DNA of 29,373 nt from VAZQ01 sp034669045 (lineage in GTDB: Bacteria > Pseudomonadota > Alphaproteobacteria > Rhizobiales > Xanthobacteraceae). Shown here one piece after another: positions 22,233 through 29,373 of this stretch (its first letter is position 1; each line of letters begins with the position of its first letter). A program made the translations under genes and the position numbers. The DNA lies in assembly GCA_034669045.1 (NCBI GenBank), contig JAXDOD010000150.1, forward strand, positions 1-29,373, read 5' to 3'. A model generated the notes under the pieces. The model was not told the origin of the DNA. It made no database searches and was given only the letters and a program-made list of their open reading frames with translations.

Positions 22233-24466
22233 CCATTCACACCGACACGACCTTCTCTCGCCGTGATCTGCTCAAGGGCGGCGGCGCCCTCATTGTCGGG
22301 TTCAGCTTCGCGGGAGCACCGCTGCCGGCCTTGGCCGCGCGCGGCGACGTCGCCGGCCCGCCCGATCCCAACGCGGTCGATTCGTGGATCGCGATCCATG
22401 CCGACAACACCGCGACGATCTACTTCGGCAAGTGCGAACTGGGCCAGGGCAACACCACCGGCCTCCTGCAGATCGCAGGCGAAGAGCTCGACCTGGACAT
22501 GAGCCAGATGTCGTTCGCTCAGCTCGACACCAATGTGACCCCGAACCAGGGCGCAACCAGTTCGAGCTCGTCGATCCAACGCGGCGGACCGCCGTTGCGG
22601 GCGGCGGCGGCGGAAGCGCGCCAGGCGCTGCTGCAACTGGCCGCGGCGAAGCTCGGCGTGCAGGTGGCGAGCCTCACGGTGTCGAAAGGCGTCGTGTCGG
22701 TGGACGGCGAGACGCACCGCTCGGTCAAGTACAGCGACCTGCTCGGCGACAAGCCGTTCGACGTCAAGCTCACCGGCACGGCACCCCTCAAGCCGATCAA
22801 CCGCTATCGCCTTGTCGGCACGCGGGTGCCGCGCATCGACATCCCGGACAAGGTCGCCGGCAAATACGTGCACATGCATCACATAAGGCTGCCGAACATG
22901 CTGCACGGCCGTGTCGTGCTGCCGCGCGGGCAACGCGCCTACGGAGCCGGCGCCAAGGCTTTAAGCGTCGACGAGAGCTCGATCAGCCACATCCCGACCG
23001 CCCGTGTGGTGCGCAAGGGCGACTTCATCGGCGTCGTTGCCGAGCAGGAGTGGGATGCCGTCAAGGCCCAGCAGGCGCTCAAGGTGACCTGGCAGGATGG
23101 TCCGGTATTGCCGGGCAATGCCGACCTGTTCGACAAAATGCTGTCCGACAAGACGACCGACACGATGATTGCCGACTGGGGCGACGCCACGAAGGCATTC
23201 GGGCTGGCCGCGCATGTGCGCTCGTCGAGCTACAAGTGCCCGTACCAGGGCCATCTGCCGTTCGCGCCGAATTGCGCCGTCGCCGACGTCGGACCGAACG
23301 GCGCGCTGGTGCTCTCGTCCACGCAGGACGTCTACAACGCGCGCGCCATGATTGCGACGGTGCTCGGCGTGCCCGCGGCGACCGTCCGTGTGAAGTACCA
23401 CGAGGGTTCCGGCACCTTCGGGCGGAGCTGCTACGAGGATGCCGGCCAGGCCGCCGCGATCCTGTCACAGGCGGTCGGCAGACCCGTGCGCGTGCAGTAC
23501 ATGCGATGGGACGAGCACGGCTGGGACAACTACGGCCCGGCCCATCTCGCCGACGTGCGCGCCGGCATCGACGCCGACGGCAAGCTCATCGCCTACGAGT
23601 ATCACGGCTGGCAGCACGGCTGGACCGTCACCTCGACGGTGCAGGACATCTCGACCGGCAAGCCGGGCGTGGAACGGGCGAGCGGCTCCAACTCCATCAC
23701 CGTCAACCCGTTGAGCACCGGCTCGATGTACACCATCGCGAACCGGCGCGTGGTGAGCCACGCGGTGCCGATGGCGGGTTACCTGCGCGGCGCGGCGTTG
23801 CGCTCTCCGCTCGATCTCTCGTTCGCCTTCGCGTCGGAGCAGACGATGGACGAGCTCGCGCATGCGATCAAGATGGACCCGCTCGAGTTCCGGCGGAAGA
23901 ACATCGGCGACAAGCGTTGGCTCGGCGTCCTCAACGCCGCCGCCGATGCCGCCGGCTGGCGGCCGCGGGTGACGGCGTCCGCGCTCGCCGATGCCGAGAT
24001 CGTTACCGGCCGCGGCATCGGACTCGGCACCCACCACGTGAGCTACGGCGCCGCCGTCGCGGATGTGGAGGTCAACAAGCGCACCGGAAATATCGTGGTC
24101 ACGCGCCTGTTCGGGGCGCTCGACGCCGGTCTCACCGTCAATCCCGGCCTCGTAGAGAACCAGATCGTCGGGCAGATGATCCAGTCCGTGAGCCGCGTCC
24201 TCAAGGAGGAGGTGACTTTCGACAAGAGCAACGTCACCAGCCTCGACTGGGTGTCCTACCCGGTACTGCGGTTTGCCGAGCACCCGGAGGTGACCGCGGT
24301 GGTGGTGCAGCGCTTCGACGAGCCCTCGACCGGCGCCGGCGAGGAGGTGATGGGGGCGACCGCCGCCGCCATCGCCAATGCGTTCTTCGACGCGACCGGA
24401 GTGCGCATGCGGCAGTATCCGATGACGCCCGAGCGCGTGCGGGCGGCGCTCAACGCGCGCACGTAG
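22229..24466 (+). CDS. Molybdopterin-binding large subunit, xanthine dehydrogenase / isoquinoline 1-oxidoreductase-like, Tat signal
   Basis: A 745-residue catalytic subunit predicted to hydroxylate an aldehyde or N-heteroaromatic substrate using molybdenum cofactor. The N-terminus has a twin-arginine signal (FSRRDLLKGGG, about 9-19, then a hydrophobic stretch ending ALAARGD), so the enzyme acts in the periplasm. WIAIHADNTATIYFGKCELGQGNTTGL, the GTFGRSCYEDAGQAAAILSQAVGRPVRV region and the C-terminal GAGEEVMGATAAAIANAFFDATG are family landmarks; the Glu of GAGE (about 705) fits the catalytic glutamate. The architecture is that of IorB-like subunits. No cytochrome domain is fused and none is encoded next to it on this strand, unlike many such enzymes. 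ATG at 22229 overlaps the small-subunit stop. The substrate cannot be determined from sequence. Confidence 0.93.
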   Translation: MTIHTDTTFSRRDLLKGGGALIVGFSFAGAPLPALAARGDVAGPPDPNAVDSWIAIHADNTATIYFGKCELGQGNTTGLLQIAGEELDLDMSQMSFAQLDTNVTPNQGATSSSSSIQRGGPPLRAAAAEARQALLQLAAAKLGVQVASLTVSKGVVSVDGETHRSVKYSDLLGDKPFDVKLTGTAPLKPINRYRLVGTRVPRIDIPDKVAGKYVHMHHIRLPNMLHGRVVLPRGQRAYGAGAKALSVDESSISHIPTARVVRKGDFIGVVAEQEWDAVKAQQALKVTWQDGPVLPGNADLFDKMLSDKTTDTMIADWGDATKAFGLAAHVRSSSYKCPYQGHLPFAPNCAVADVGPNGALVLSSTQDVYNARAMIATVLGVPAATVRVKYHEGSGTFGRSCYEDAGQAAAILSQAVGRPVRVQYMRWDEHGWDNYGPAHLADVRAGIDADGKLIAYEYHGWQHGWTVTSTVQDISTGKPGVERASGSNSITVNPLSTGSMYTIANRRVVSHAVPMAGYLRGAALRSPLDLSFAFASEQTMDELAHAIKMDPLEFRRKNIGDKRWLGVLNAAADAAGWRPRVTASALADAEIVTGRGIGLGTHHVSYGAAVADVEVNKRTGNIVVTRLFGALDAGLTVNPGLVENQIVGQMIQSVSRVLKEEVTFDKSNVTSLDWVSYPVLRFAEHPEVTAVVVQRFDEPSTGAGEEVMGATAAAIANAFFDATGVRMRQYPMTPERVRAALNART

Positions 24467-24475
24467 CGCATCGCG

Positions 24476-24506
24476 GGAAGGGCACGCATAAGTTGCGCGC
24501 CCTTCC
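24476..24506. terminator. Hairpin between convergent genes (bidirectional terminator)
   Basis: GGAAGGGC (24476-24483) pairs with GCCCTTCC (24499-24506); after one mismatch CGC pairs with GCG around a 7-base loop, ATAAGTT. It lies 10 bp after the hydroxylase stop and 17 bp after the stop of the convergent gene, so probably ends both transcripts. No long T-run is present. Confidence 0.6.
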
Positions 24507-24523
24507 ATGCGGGCCCGGCGGGA

Positions 24524-25141
24524 TCACGTCGGCGTCGCGGGCTGCGGCAGCTCGCTGTTGCTCTGCATCCGCGCGATGACCAACTGCAGCAGGTGGAACC
24601 CGAATTGCGGGTTCTGGAAATACAATTCCTTGAACTGATCATAGGCGATCTTCGCCGCCTGCACGTCGGTCTTGCAGCGCACCGTCATGGTGCGCCGGCC
24701 GTTGGGCGTGAACAGGCCGATCTCGCCGAGCAGGGTGCCGTGTCCGTGGGTCTGGGCGATCTCCACGATCTCGACCTCGCCGGACACGACATAGAACGCC
24801 TCGGTGGCGTATTCCCCGCGCTCCATGATGACGTCGCCGGCCCTGAACTTGACCGGACGCATATAGGGCAGCAGCCAGTCGACGTTGAGGTCGCCCTTGG
24901 TGGCGGCGTCGATCTCGCGGATGAGCAACACCATCGAGCGCAGGCGCCAGGTGTTCAGCGGCAGCAGGATCGCATTGAGCGCAAACGTCGGGTAGGTCCC
25001 GTGCATGAAGCTGTAGCCCATCGCCAGAACGTTGGCGACGATCGCCGCGATGCGCAGCGGGATGATGGTCTTGGCGTGCGCCGCGTAGAGGCTCGCGCCC
25101 GCCGCCGCGACGCCGACGATTTCCGCAGGATGGAAGTCCAT
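24524..25141 (-). CDS. Membrane-anchored cyclic-nucleotide-binding-domain protein (Popeye-like layout)
   Basis: A 205-residue protein. Residues about 5-65 are hydrophobic and likely form two or three membrane helices (EIVGVAAAGASLYAAHAKTIIPLRIAAIVANVLAMGYSFMHG). Residues about 90-180 are a cNMP-binding beta-roll: YMRPVKFRAGDVIMERGEYATEAFYVVSGEVEIVE, then LLGEIGLFTPNGRRTMTVRCKTD at the phosphate-binding cassette. There is no helix-turn-helix, so it is not a Crp-type transcription factor. The order of short membrane helices followed by a cNMP domain recalls the Popeye-domain layout of animals. It might sense cyclic nucleotide at the membrane; its output is unknown. ATG at 25141 follows GGGAGGT. 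It is convergent with the molybdenum hydroxylase operon and probably unrelated to it. Confidence 0.82.
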   Translation of the reverse strand: MDFHPAEIVGVAAAGASLYAAHAKTIIPLRIAAIVANVLAMGYSFMHGTYPTFALNAILLPLNTWRLRSMVLLIREIDAATKGDLNVDWLLPYMRPVKFRAGDVIMERGEYATEAFYVVSGEVEIVEIAQTHGHGTLLGEIGLFTPNGRRTMTVRCKTDVQAAKIAYDQFKELYFQNPQFGFHLLQLVIARMQSNSELPQPATPT

Positions 25142-25422
25142 GGGGCGTGACCTCCCGATTGACTGCGACAGTTACTTGCACGAACGGATAGCACGGTGGC
25201 TAAACTTCTGCCGCCGCCCGTTGAAAAGTGGTGGATTGGTCATTGACGATGTGGCGATGTCCACCGGTTGGCGATACGCTTAGCAGGCCTGGGCGACCAC
25301 GCGGGCAAAGAGCAGGGTACAGAGTGCAAGCTCTGCCGCGCCGCCCTATGACGCGCCTCTGGCTTGTGGCGCCCGGGCACCAAAATCCTATCGCGGACGT
25401 CCTGTTGAACGCGCGTAGTCAT
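25142..25422. other. 281-bp non-coding spacer upstream of the cNMP-binding gene
   Basis: This stretch holds the upstream region of the cNMP-binding gene and, beyond it, no convincing gene. Short frames on both strands have unnatural composition. A segment around 25300-25385 ends in GGGCACCA and looked tRNA-like at first, but it lacks a TpsiC loop and an acceptor stem. No promoter could be assigned. Confidence 0.4.
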
Positions 25423-25535
25423 GTAGGGTGGGCAAAGGCGCGAAGCGCCGTGCCCACGCGATCCTTAGGCGATTGCCTTAGATGCTGTCGCCTATGATGC
25501 ATTCGCGTGGGCACGCTTCGCTTTGCCCGCCCTAC
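25423..25535. repeat. 113-bp palindromic intergenic element with nested hairpins, downstream of parE
   Basis: The left end GTAGGGTGGGCAAAG (from 25423) is mirrored by CTTTGCCCGCCCTAC (to 25535), 14 of 15 positions matching. Each arm continues with its own small palindrome (GGCGCGAAGCGCC on the left, GCACGCTTCGC on the right) and a GTGCCCACGCGA-type block, also mirrored. This matches the GTAGGGTGGGCAAAGC...GTGCCCACG dispersed element I recall as common in Bradyrhizobium-type genomes. It ends 8 bp from the parE stop and may serve as its transcript end. Confidence 0.7.
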
Positions 25536-25543
25536 GGTTGTCC

Positions 25544-27628
25544 TCACACGTCCAGCATCTCGTCGTCCGCGAACTCCGCCTTCTCCTGGATGAACTCGAA
25601 GCGCGCCTCCGGCCTGTTGCCCATCAGGCGCTCGACCGACTTGTCGGTGTCCTTGCGCTCGTCCTCGACGACCTGCACGCGCAGCAGCGAGCGCCGGCGC
25701 GGGTCCATGGTAGTTTCCTTGAGCTGCGCCGCCATCATCTCGCCCAGGCCCTTGAAGCGGCCGACCTCGACCTTGGCATTGGCGTGGAACTCTTTCTTGA
25801 GCAGTTCCGCCTTGTGCTTGTCGTCGCGCGCATAAACGGTCTTGCCGCCGTGGGTGAGGCGGTAGAGCGGCGGCACCGCGAGATAGAGGTGGCCCTCGTC
25901 GATCAGCTTGGGCATCTGGCGGTAGAAGAACGTGATCAGCAGTGACGCGATGTGCGCGCCGTCGACATCGGCGTCGGTCATCACGATCACCTTCTCGTAG
26001 CGCAGATCCTCGTCCCGGTAATGCGCGCCGGTGCCGGCGCCGAGCGCCTGCACGAGATCGGCGAGCTGCTGGTTCTGCGCCAGCTTGTCCTTGCCGGCCG
26101 AGGCGACGTTGAGGATTTTCCCGCGCAACGGCAGGATCGCCTGCGAGGCGCGGTCGCGCGCCTGCTTGGCGGAGCCGCCGGCGCTGTCGCCCTCGACGAT
26201 GAAGATCTCGGAGCCTTGCGCCGCCGTATTGGTGCAGTCGGCGAGCTTGCCGGGAAGCCGCAGCTTGCGCACCGCCGACTTGCGGGCGATGTCCTTCTCC
26301 TGCTTGCGGCGAAGGCGCTCGTCGGCGCGGTCGATGACGAAGTCGAGGAGCTTGTTGGCCTGTGCCGGGTTGCCGGCAAGCCAATGGTCGAACGGATCCT
26401 TGATGGCGTTCTCGACGATGCGCGAGGCTTCCGCGGTCGCCAGGCGATCCTTGGTCTGGCCTTGGAACTCCGGCTCGCGGATGAACACCGAGAGCATGCA
26501 GGCGGCGCCCGCCATCACGTCGTCGGCGGTGATGGCGGCGGCGCGCTTGCCCTGGTTCATGCGCTCGGCATGGTCGCGGATGCCGCGGGAGAGCGCGGTG
26601 CGCAGGCCCGATTCGTGAGTGCCGCCATCGGCGGTCGGGATGGTGTTGCAGTAGGAATTGAGGAAGCCGTCGGCGTCGGCGGTAAAGCCGATCGCCCACT
26701 CGACCGTGCCGTGCCCGCCCGGCTTCTCCGATTTGCCGGCGAAGATGTCGGGATGCACCAGCGTGGCGCCGTTGATGGTGGCCTTGAGATAGTCCTCCAG
26801 CCCCTTCTCGAAATGGAAGGTGGCTTCCTCCGGCACGCCATCGATGCCGGCAAGCAGTTCCTTCGCGCAGGACCAGCGGATCTCGACGCCGGCGAACAGA
26901 TAGGCCTTGGCGCGCGCCATCTTGAACAGGCGTTGCGGGTTGAATTTTGCCTTGGCGCCGAAAATCTGCGCGTCCGGCTTGAAGCGCACCTTGGTGCCGC
27001 GGCGGTTGGCGACCTTGCCGAGCTTCTGCAGCGGGCTCTTGGGCTTGCCGCGCTCATAAACCTGCGCATAAAGCTGGCCACCGCGCGCGACCTCGACCTC
27101 CATGCGCTCGGACAGCGCGTTGGCGACCGAGACGCCGACGCCGTGCAGGCCGCCCGAGGTGCCGTAGACTTCGGAGTCGAACTTGCCGCCCGCGTGCAGC
27201 GTCGTCATGATCACTTCGAGCGCGGACTTCTTCGGAAATTTCGGATGCGGGTCGACCGGTATCCCGCGGCCGTTGTCGATGACGGTGAGGAAGCCGTCCG
27301 CCTCGACCTCGACCTCGATGAAATGTGCGTGGCCGGCGAGCGCCTCGTCCATGGCGTTGTCGATCACTTCTGCGAACAGATGATGCAGCGCCTTCTCGTC
27401 GGTGCCGCCGATATACATGCCGGGACGCCGGCGCACCGGCTCGAGTCCTTCGAGCACCTCGATATGCCGTGCCGTATAGGCGCCTTCGGCGCCCGCGGAC
27501 GCACGCGCGACCTTGACCGGCGGTTTCGCGGGCCCGGACGCGCGGCGCGGCGCGGCCAGGTCGAACAGATCGGCGGTGTTGCCGGGCGCGGCGGTTTTCT
27601 CGGCGGGTTTTTTTGCGGTTTTGGCCAT
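25544..27628 (-). CDS. parE: DNA topoisomerase IV subunit B
   Basis: A 694-residue ATPase subunit of topoisomerase IV, which with ParC decatenates daughter chromosomes. After an N-terminal extension of about 50 residues rich in Lys, Ala and Pro come YTARHIEVLEGLEPVRRRPGMYIG, the GHKL ATPase motifs EVIDNAMDEALAG (about 87-99), DNGRGIPV and GTSGGLHGVG, the transducer domain, and the TOPRIM motifs EGDSAGGSAKQ and DADVDGAHI, then GRFKGLGEM near the C-terminus. Length and the lack of the gyrase-B-specific insertion of some bacteria favour ParE; GyrB cannot be excluded by eye, but FEFIQEKAEFADDEMLDV is the alphaproteobacterial ParE tail. The ATG at 27628 is the most probable start. parC is not in the window. 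Confidence 0.95.
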   Translation of the reverse strand: MAKTAKKPAEKTAAPGNTADLFDLAAPRRASGPAKPPVKVARASAGAEGAYTARHIEVLEGLEPVRRRPGMYIGGTDEKALHHLFAEVIDNAMDEALAGHAHFIEVEVEADGFLTVIDNGRGIPVDPHPKFPKKSALEVIMTTLHAGGKFDSEVYGTSGGLHGVGVSVANALSERMEVEVARGGQLYAQVYERGKPKSPLQKLGKVANRRGTKVRFKPDAQIFGAKAKFNPQRLFKMARAKAYLFAGVEIRWSCAKELLAGIDGVPEEATFHFEKGLEDYLKATINGATLVHPDIFAGKSEKPGGHGTVEWAIGFTADADGFLNSYCNTIPTADGGTHESGLRTALSRGIRDHAERMNQGKRAAAITADDVMAGAACMLSVFIREPEFQGQTKDRLATAEASRIVENAIKDPFDHWLAGNPAQANKLLDFVIDRADERLRRKQEKDIARKSAVRKLRLPGKLADCTNTAAQGSEIFIVEGDSAGGSAKQARDRASQAILPLRGKILNVASAGKDKLAQNQQLADLVQALGAGTGAHYRDEDLRYEKVIVMTDADVDGAHIASLLITFFYRQMPKLIDEGHLYLAVPPLYRLTHGGKTVYARDDKHKAELLKKEFHANAKVEVGRFKGLGEMMAAQLKETTMDPRRRSLLRVQVVEDERKDTDKSVERLMGNRPEARFEFIQEKAEFADDEMLDV

Positions 27629-27792
27629 TTTGACGGGATCGTTGAAAGGCTGAGAACGAATCGCTTGCGCTCGACTATGCCACGGCCGTGGCCGCATCGT
27701 GATTCCTTCGCCGCCACCCAATGGCCATGAAGTTCGCCAAATCCTGCCGCCAAGATTTTTCAGTATTCGCCAGGGGCCAAGAGGAGCAAGCC

Positions 27793-28608
27793 ATGTTCGA
27801 CTTCAACCGCCTGCTGAATTGGAACGCCGCCCAGCCATCTTCGTTCGACTTCGGGCGCATGCTCAATTGGAAGATCCTGCGTGGCAGCCACGAATTCCCC
27901 GGTCCGGACGGCGGCACCTGCGTCAACGAGGCGGCGATCGTCGCGGCCGGCTATGCCTATCGGCCGGTGCGTCGCATCGAGGATTGCCCCCAATCGTTCT
28001 CGCGCCCGCTCGCGCTCTACGCGATGTGCATCAATGAGATCGTGCTCGACGACCGGCTGCGCGCGGAATTGCTCATGCCGTTCGTGACGCGGCTTGCCGG
28101 CTCTGCCGATACGCCCGAAGTCGAGCGCGAGCGCATCGCGCTGGTCATCCGGCGGACCATGACCGACATCCTGGCGGACGCCCTCGACTTTTGCGGATAT
28201 CGCCGGGAGGCCCGGCGCTGCCGCGGCGTGACCACGCTCGATGCGGCCATGGCGATCGTGAACCAGTTGCCCGGCCGCGACTGGCACACCCGCGCAGATC
28301 GCAGCCCGGTCAACGCGATCGCCATGGCGATCCAGGATTACCAGGGCCACCGCAGCGTCGAGGCGGCCCAGTTTGCCGGCACCGTGATCGCCGATCTGGC
28401 CGAGATCGTCATGCTGTTGCCGGGCCGGCCGGACGGCAGGCGCGCGGCGGAAGCGCTCTACCGGCAGGGCGCCGCCATCCTCGCTGCCGCGCTCAAGATC
28501 GGACGTCAGGCGCCGCCGATCGCCGAGGACGTCGCGGCGACGCGGATGGAGACGGCCAAGCGGGCGGCTCGTGCGCACGCTGGCGCGGAGCCCGCACGGG
28601 CGGCCTGA
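27793..28608 (+). CDS. Conserved hypothetical protein (Rhizobiales), tandem FDF-NW motif at N-terminus
   Basis: A 271-residue protein of unknown function. I recall similar proteins, with the segment LRGSHEFPGPDGGTCVNEAAIVAAGYAYR, in Bradyrhizobium relatives but know no assigned role. The N-terminus has a short internal repeat, FDFNRLLNWN then FDFGRMLNWK (about 2-11 and 18-27). The rest is mostly helical, with several cysteines (for example FCGYRREARRC) and no signal peptide or membrane segment. The C-terminus is Ala/Arg-rich. ATG at 27793 is preferred because it follows GAGGAGCAAGCC and starts at the conserved MFDFNRLL; an ATG at 27721 is in frame but poorly supported. It is divergent from parE by 164 bp and 91 bp upstream of the DedA gene, with which it may share a transcript. 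Confidence 0.75.
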   Translation: MFDFNRLLNWNAAQPSSFDFGRMLNWKILRGSHEFPGPDGGTCVNEAAIVAAGYAYRPVRRIEDCPQSFSRPLALYAMCINEIVLDDRLRAELLMPFVTRLAGSADTPEVERERIALVIRRTMTDILADALDFCGYRREARRCRGVTTLDAAMAIVNQLPGRDWHTRADRSPVNAIAMAIQDYQGHRSVEAAQFAGTVIADLAEIVMLLPGRPDGRRAAEALYRQGAAILAAALKIGRQAPPIAEDVAATRMETAKRAARAHAGAEPARAA

Positions 28609-28699
28609 GGCCGCTCACGGCGAGGGGGTCTCCGTCTGCCCTGGCCTTGGCGGCGCGGGCGCGCTAAAGCTGCGCACCCGTCCCGGCAGGTCAGATCCC

Positions 28700-29245
28700 A
28701 TGTTCGCCGCGCTCGAAGCCTATGCCCAGCACATCATCGATTTCGTGCGCGAGCACCAGGCGTGGGCGGCGCCGGTCGTGTTCGTGCTCGCCTTCGGCGA
28801 ATCGCTCGCCTTCATCTCGCTGCTGCTTCCGGCCTGGGGCGCGCTCGTCGCCATGGGCGCCTTGATCAGCCAAGGTCAGCTCAATTTCTGGTCGATCTGG
28901 ATCGCAGCCGCGATCGGTGCCGCGCTCGGCGACTGGCTGTCCTATTGGATCGGCAGCAAGCTCGAGCACAGGGTGCAGCACATCTGGCCGCTCTCGCGGC
29001 ATCCCGACCTGATCCCGCGCGGCGAAGCCTTCGTGAAGAAGTGGGGCGTGCTCGGCATCTTCATCGGCCGCTTTTTCGGGCCGCTGCGGGCGTCGGTGCC
29101 GCTCGTCGCGGGCATCTTCGAGATGCCCTATTGGCGATTCCAGATCGCGAATTTCACCTCGGCCTTCGTGTGGGCCGCCGTGCTGCTCACGCTCGGCGAC
29201 GTGGTCGGGAAGGCCATAGCCTGGGCCTGGGGAAGCGGCGGCTAG
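28700..29245 (+). CDS. DedA-family (SNARE-associated/VTT domain) inner-membrane protein
   Basis: A 181-residue polytopic membrane protein of the DedA family, whose members include undecaprenyl-phosphate or phospholipid flippases and proteins affecting membrane potential and antimicrobial peptide resistance. Typical features are the early acidic residue in FVLAFGESLAFISLLLPAWGAL, GAALGDWLSYWIGSKL, and the re-entrant loop FIGRFFGPLRASVPLVAG containing the key Arg residues. About four to five hydrophobic segments are visible. At 181 residues it is a little shorter than the common 200-220. The ATG at 28700 lies after TCAGATCCC, a weak Shine-Dalgarno; an upstream frame from 28571 overlaps the previous gene and adds an unnatural leader. 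The exact lipid substrate is unknown. Confidence 0.9.
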   Translation: MFAALEAYAQHIIDFVREHQAWAAPVVFVLAFGESLAFISLLLPAWGALVAMGALISQGQLNFWSIWIAAAIGAALGDWLSYWIGSKLEHRVQHIWPLSRHPDLIPRGEAFVKKWGVLGIFIGRFFGPLRASVPLVAGIFEMPYWRFQIANFTSAFVWAAVLLTLGDVVGKAIAWAWGSGG

Positions 29246-29278
29246 CGCGCATCCCGTTCGGGTTGGTCCACGACCTCA

Positions 29279-29350
29279 CCCGCTCATTCCCGCGCAAGCG
29301 GGAATCCAGGAATCTTGCCCTGGGTCCCCGCTTTCGCGGGGACGAGCGGG
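29279..29350. repeat. Double-hairpin intergenic palindromic element after the DedA gene
   Basis: Two perfect 8-bp hairpins are nested in an outer repeat: ATTCCCGC-gcaa-GCGGGAAT (29286-29305) and GTCCCCGC-tttc-GCGGGGAC (29324-29343). The outer pair is CCCGCTC (29279-29285) with GAGCGGG (29344-29350). It resembles a common dispersed element of Rhizobiales genomes and starts 34 bp after the DedA stop, so it may act as a terminator. Confidence 0.7.
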
Positions 29351-29373
29351 ACGGTGGACCGGTTCAACATGAG

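Noticed and set aside
25300..25385. tRNA-like segment ending GGGCACCA
   Set aside because: No T-loop GTTCRA, no matching acceptor stem and no plausible anticodon arm.
25952..27730. 592-codon plus-strand open frame antisense to parE
   Set aside because: It mirrors the parE reading frame in GC-rich DNA and its translation is low-complexity Arg/Ala/Gly/Val with no domain. It is a codon-bias shadow.
1..29373. CRISPR array, prophage, insertion sequence or integron
   Set aside because: No regularly spaced direct repeats, transposase, integrase or phage structural gene was seen. The repeats present are single palindromic elements and paralogue-derived matches.

Overview
The window is GC-rich, densely coded chromosomal DNA that reads as an alphaproteobacterium of the Hyphomicrobiales (Bradyrhizobiaceae/Xanthobacteraceae type). 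This rests on the suf gene order, a ParE with a lysine/alanine/proline-rich N-terminal extension, several orphan TctC/Bug-type binding proteins, a conserved hypothetical protein recalled from Bradyrhizobium relatives, and four intergenic palindromic elements of the kind scattered through those genomes. No rRNA, tRNA, CRISPR array, transposase or phage gene was found.

Layout. 1-1391: the end of a suf (Fe-S assembly) locus, with sufT (5' end outside the window), a VOC-fold protein and sufA. 1502-4110, minus strand: a GGDEF protein and an RhlE-type DEAD-box helicase. 4481-7159, plus strand: cystathionine beta-synthase and a cystathionine gamma-lyase/synthase, a reverse transsulfuration pair separated by a palindromic element. 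7201-10882, minus strand: a TctC-type binding protein, an ornithine-cyclodeaminase-family protein and a POT-family peptide transporter. 11018-12019, plus strand: a second Bug-type binding protein, divergent from the first. 12174-21476, minus strand: seven genes for proteins with export signals, and opposite them at 21723-24466 a molybdenum hydroxylase pair. 24524-29245: a membrane-anchored cyclic-nucleotide-binding-domain protein, parE, a conserved hypothetical and a DedA-family membrane protein.

The most unusual part is 12174-24466. It holds three tandem paralogues of one fused architecture: signal peptide, carboxypeptidase-regulatory-like beta-sandwich, a single CxxCH haem site, then a Vgb/SMP-30-like beta-propeller. 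Next come three tandem paralogues of a roughly 280-residue exported protein of unknown function with two conserved cysteines. Divergent from these is a two-subunit xanthine-dehydrogenase-family enzyme (2Fe-2S subunit plus a Tat-signal molybdopterin subunit) with no cytochrome subunit of its own. The inferred picture is a periplasmic oxidation module: the molybdenum enzyme hydroxylates a substrate and passes electrons to one or more of the haem-propeller proteins, with the triplicated small proteins as partners. Rho-independent-like hairpins separate the propeller genes, so the paralogues may be expressed independently. The substrate cannot be read from the sequence.

All domain calls come from reading translated sequence and remembered family motifs; no searches were run.
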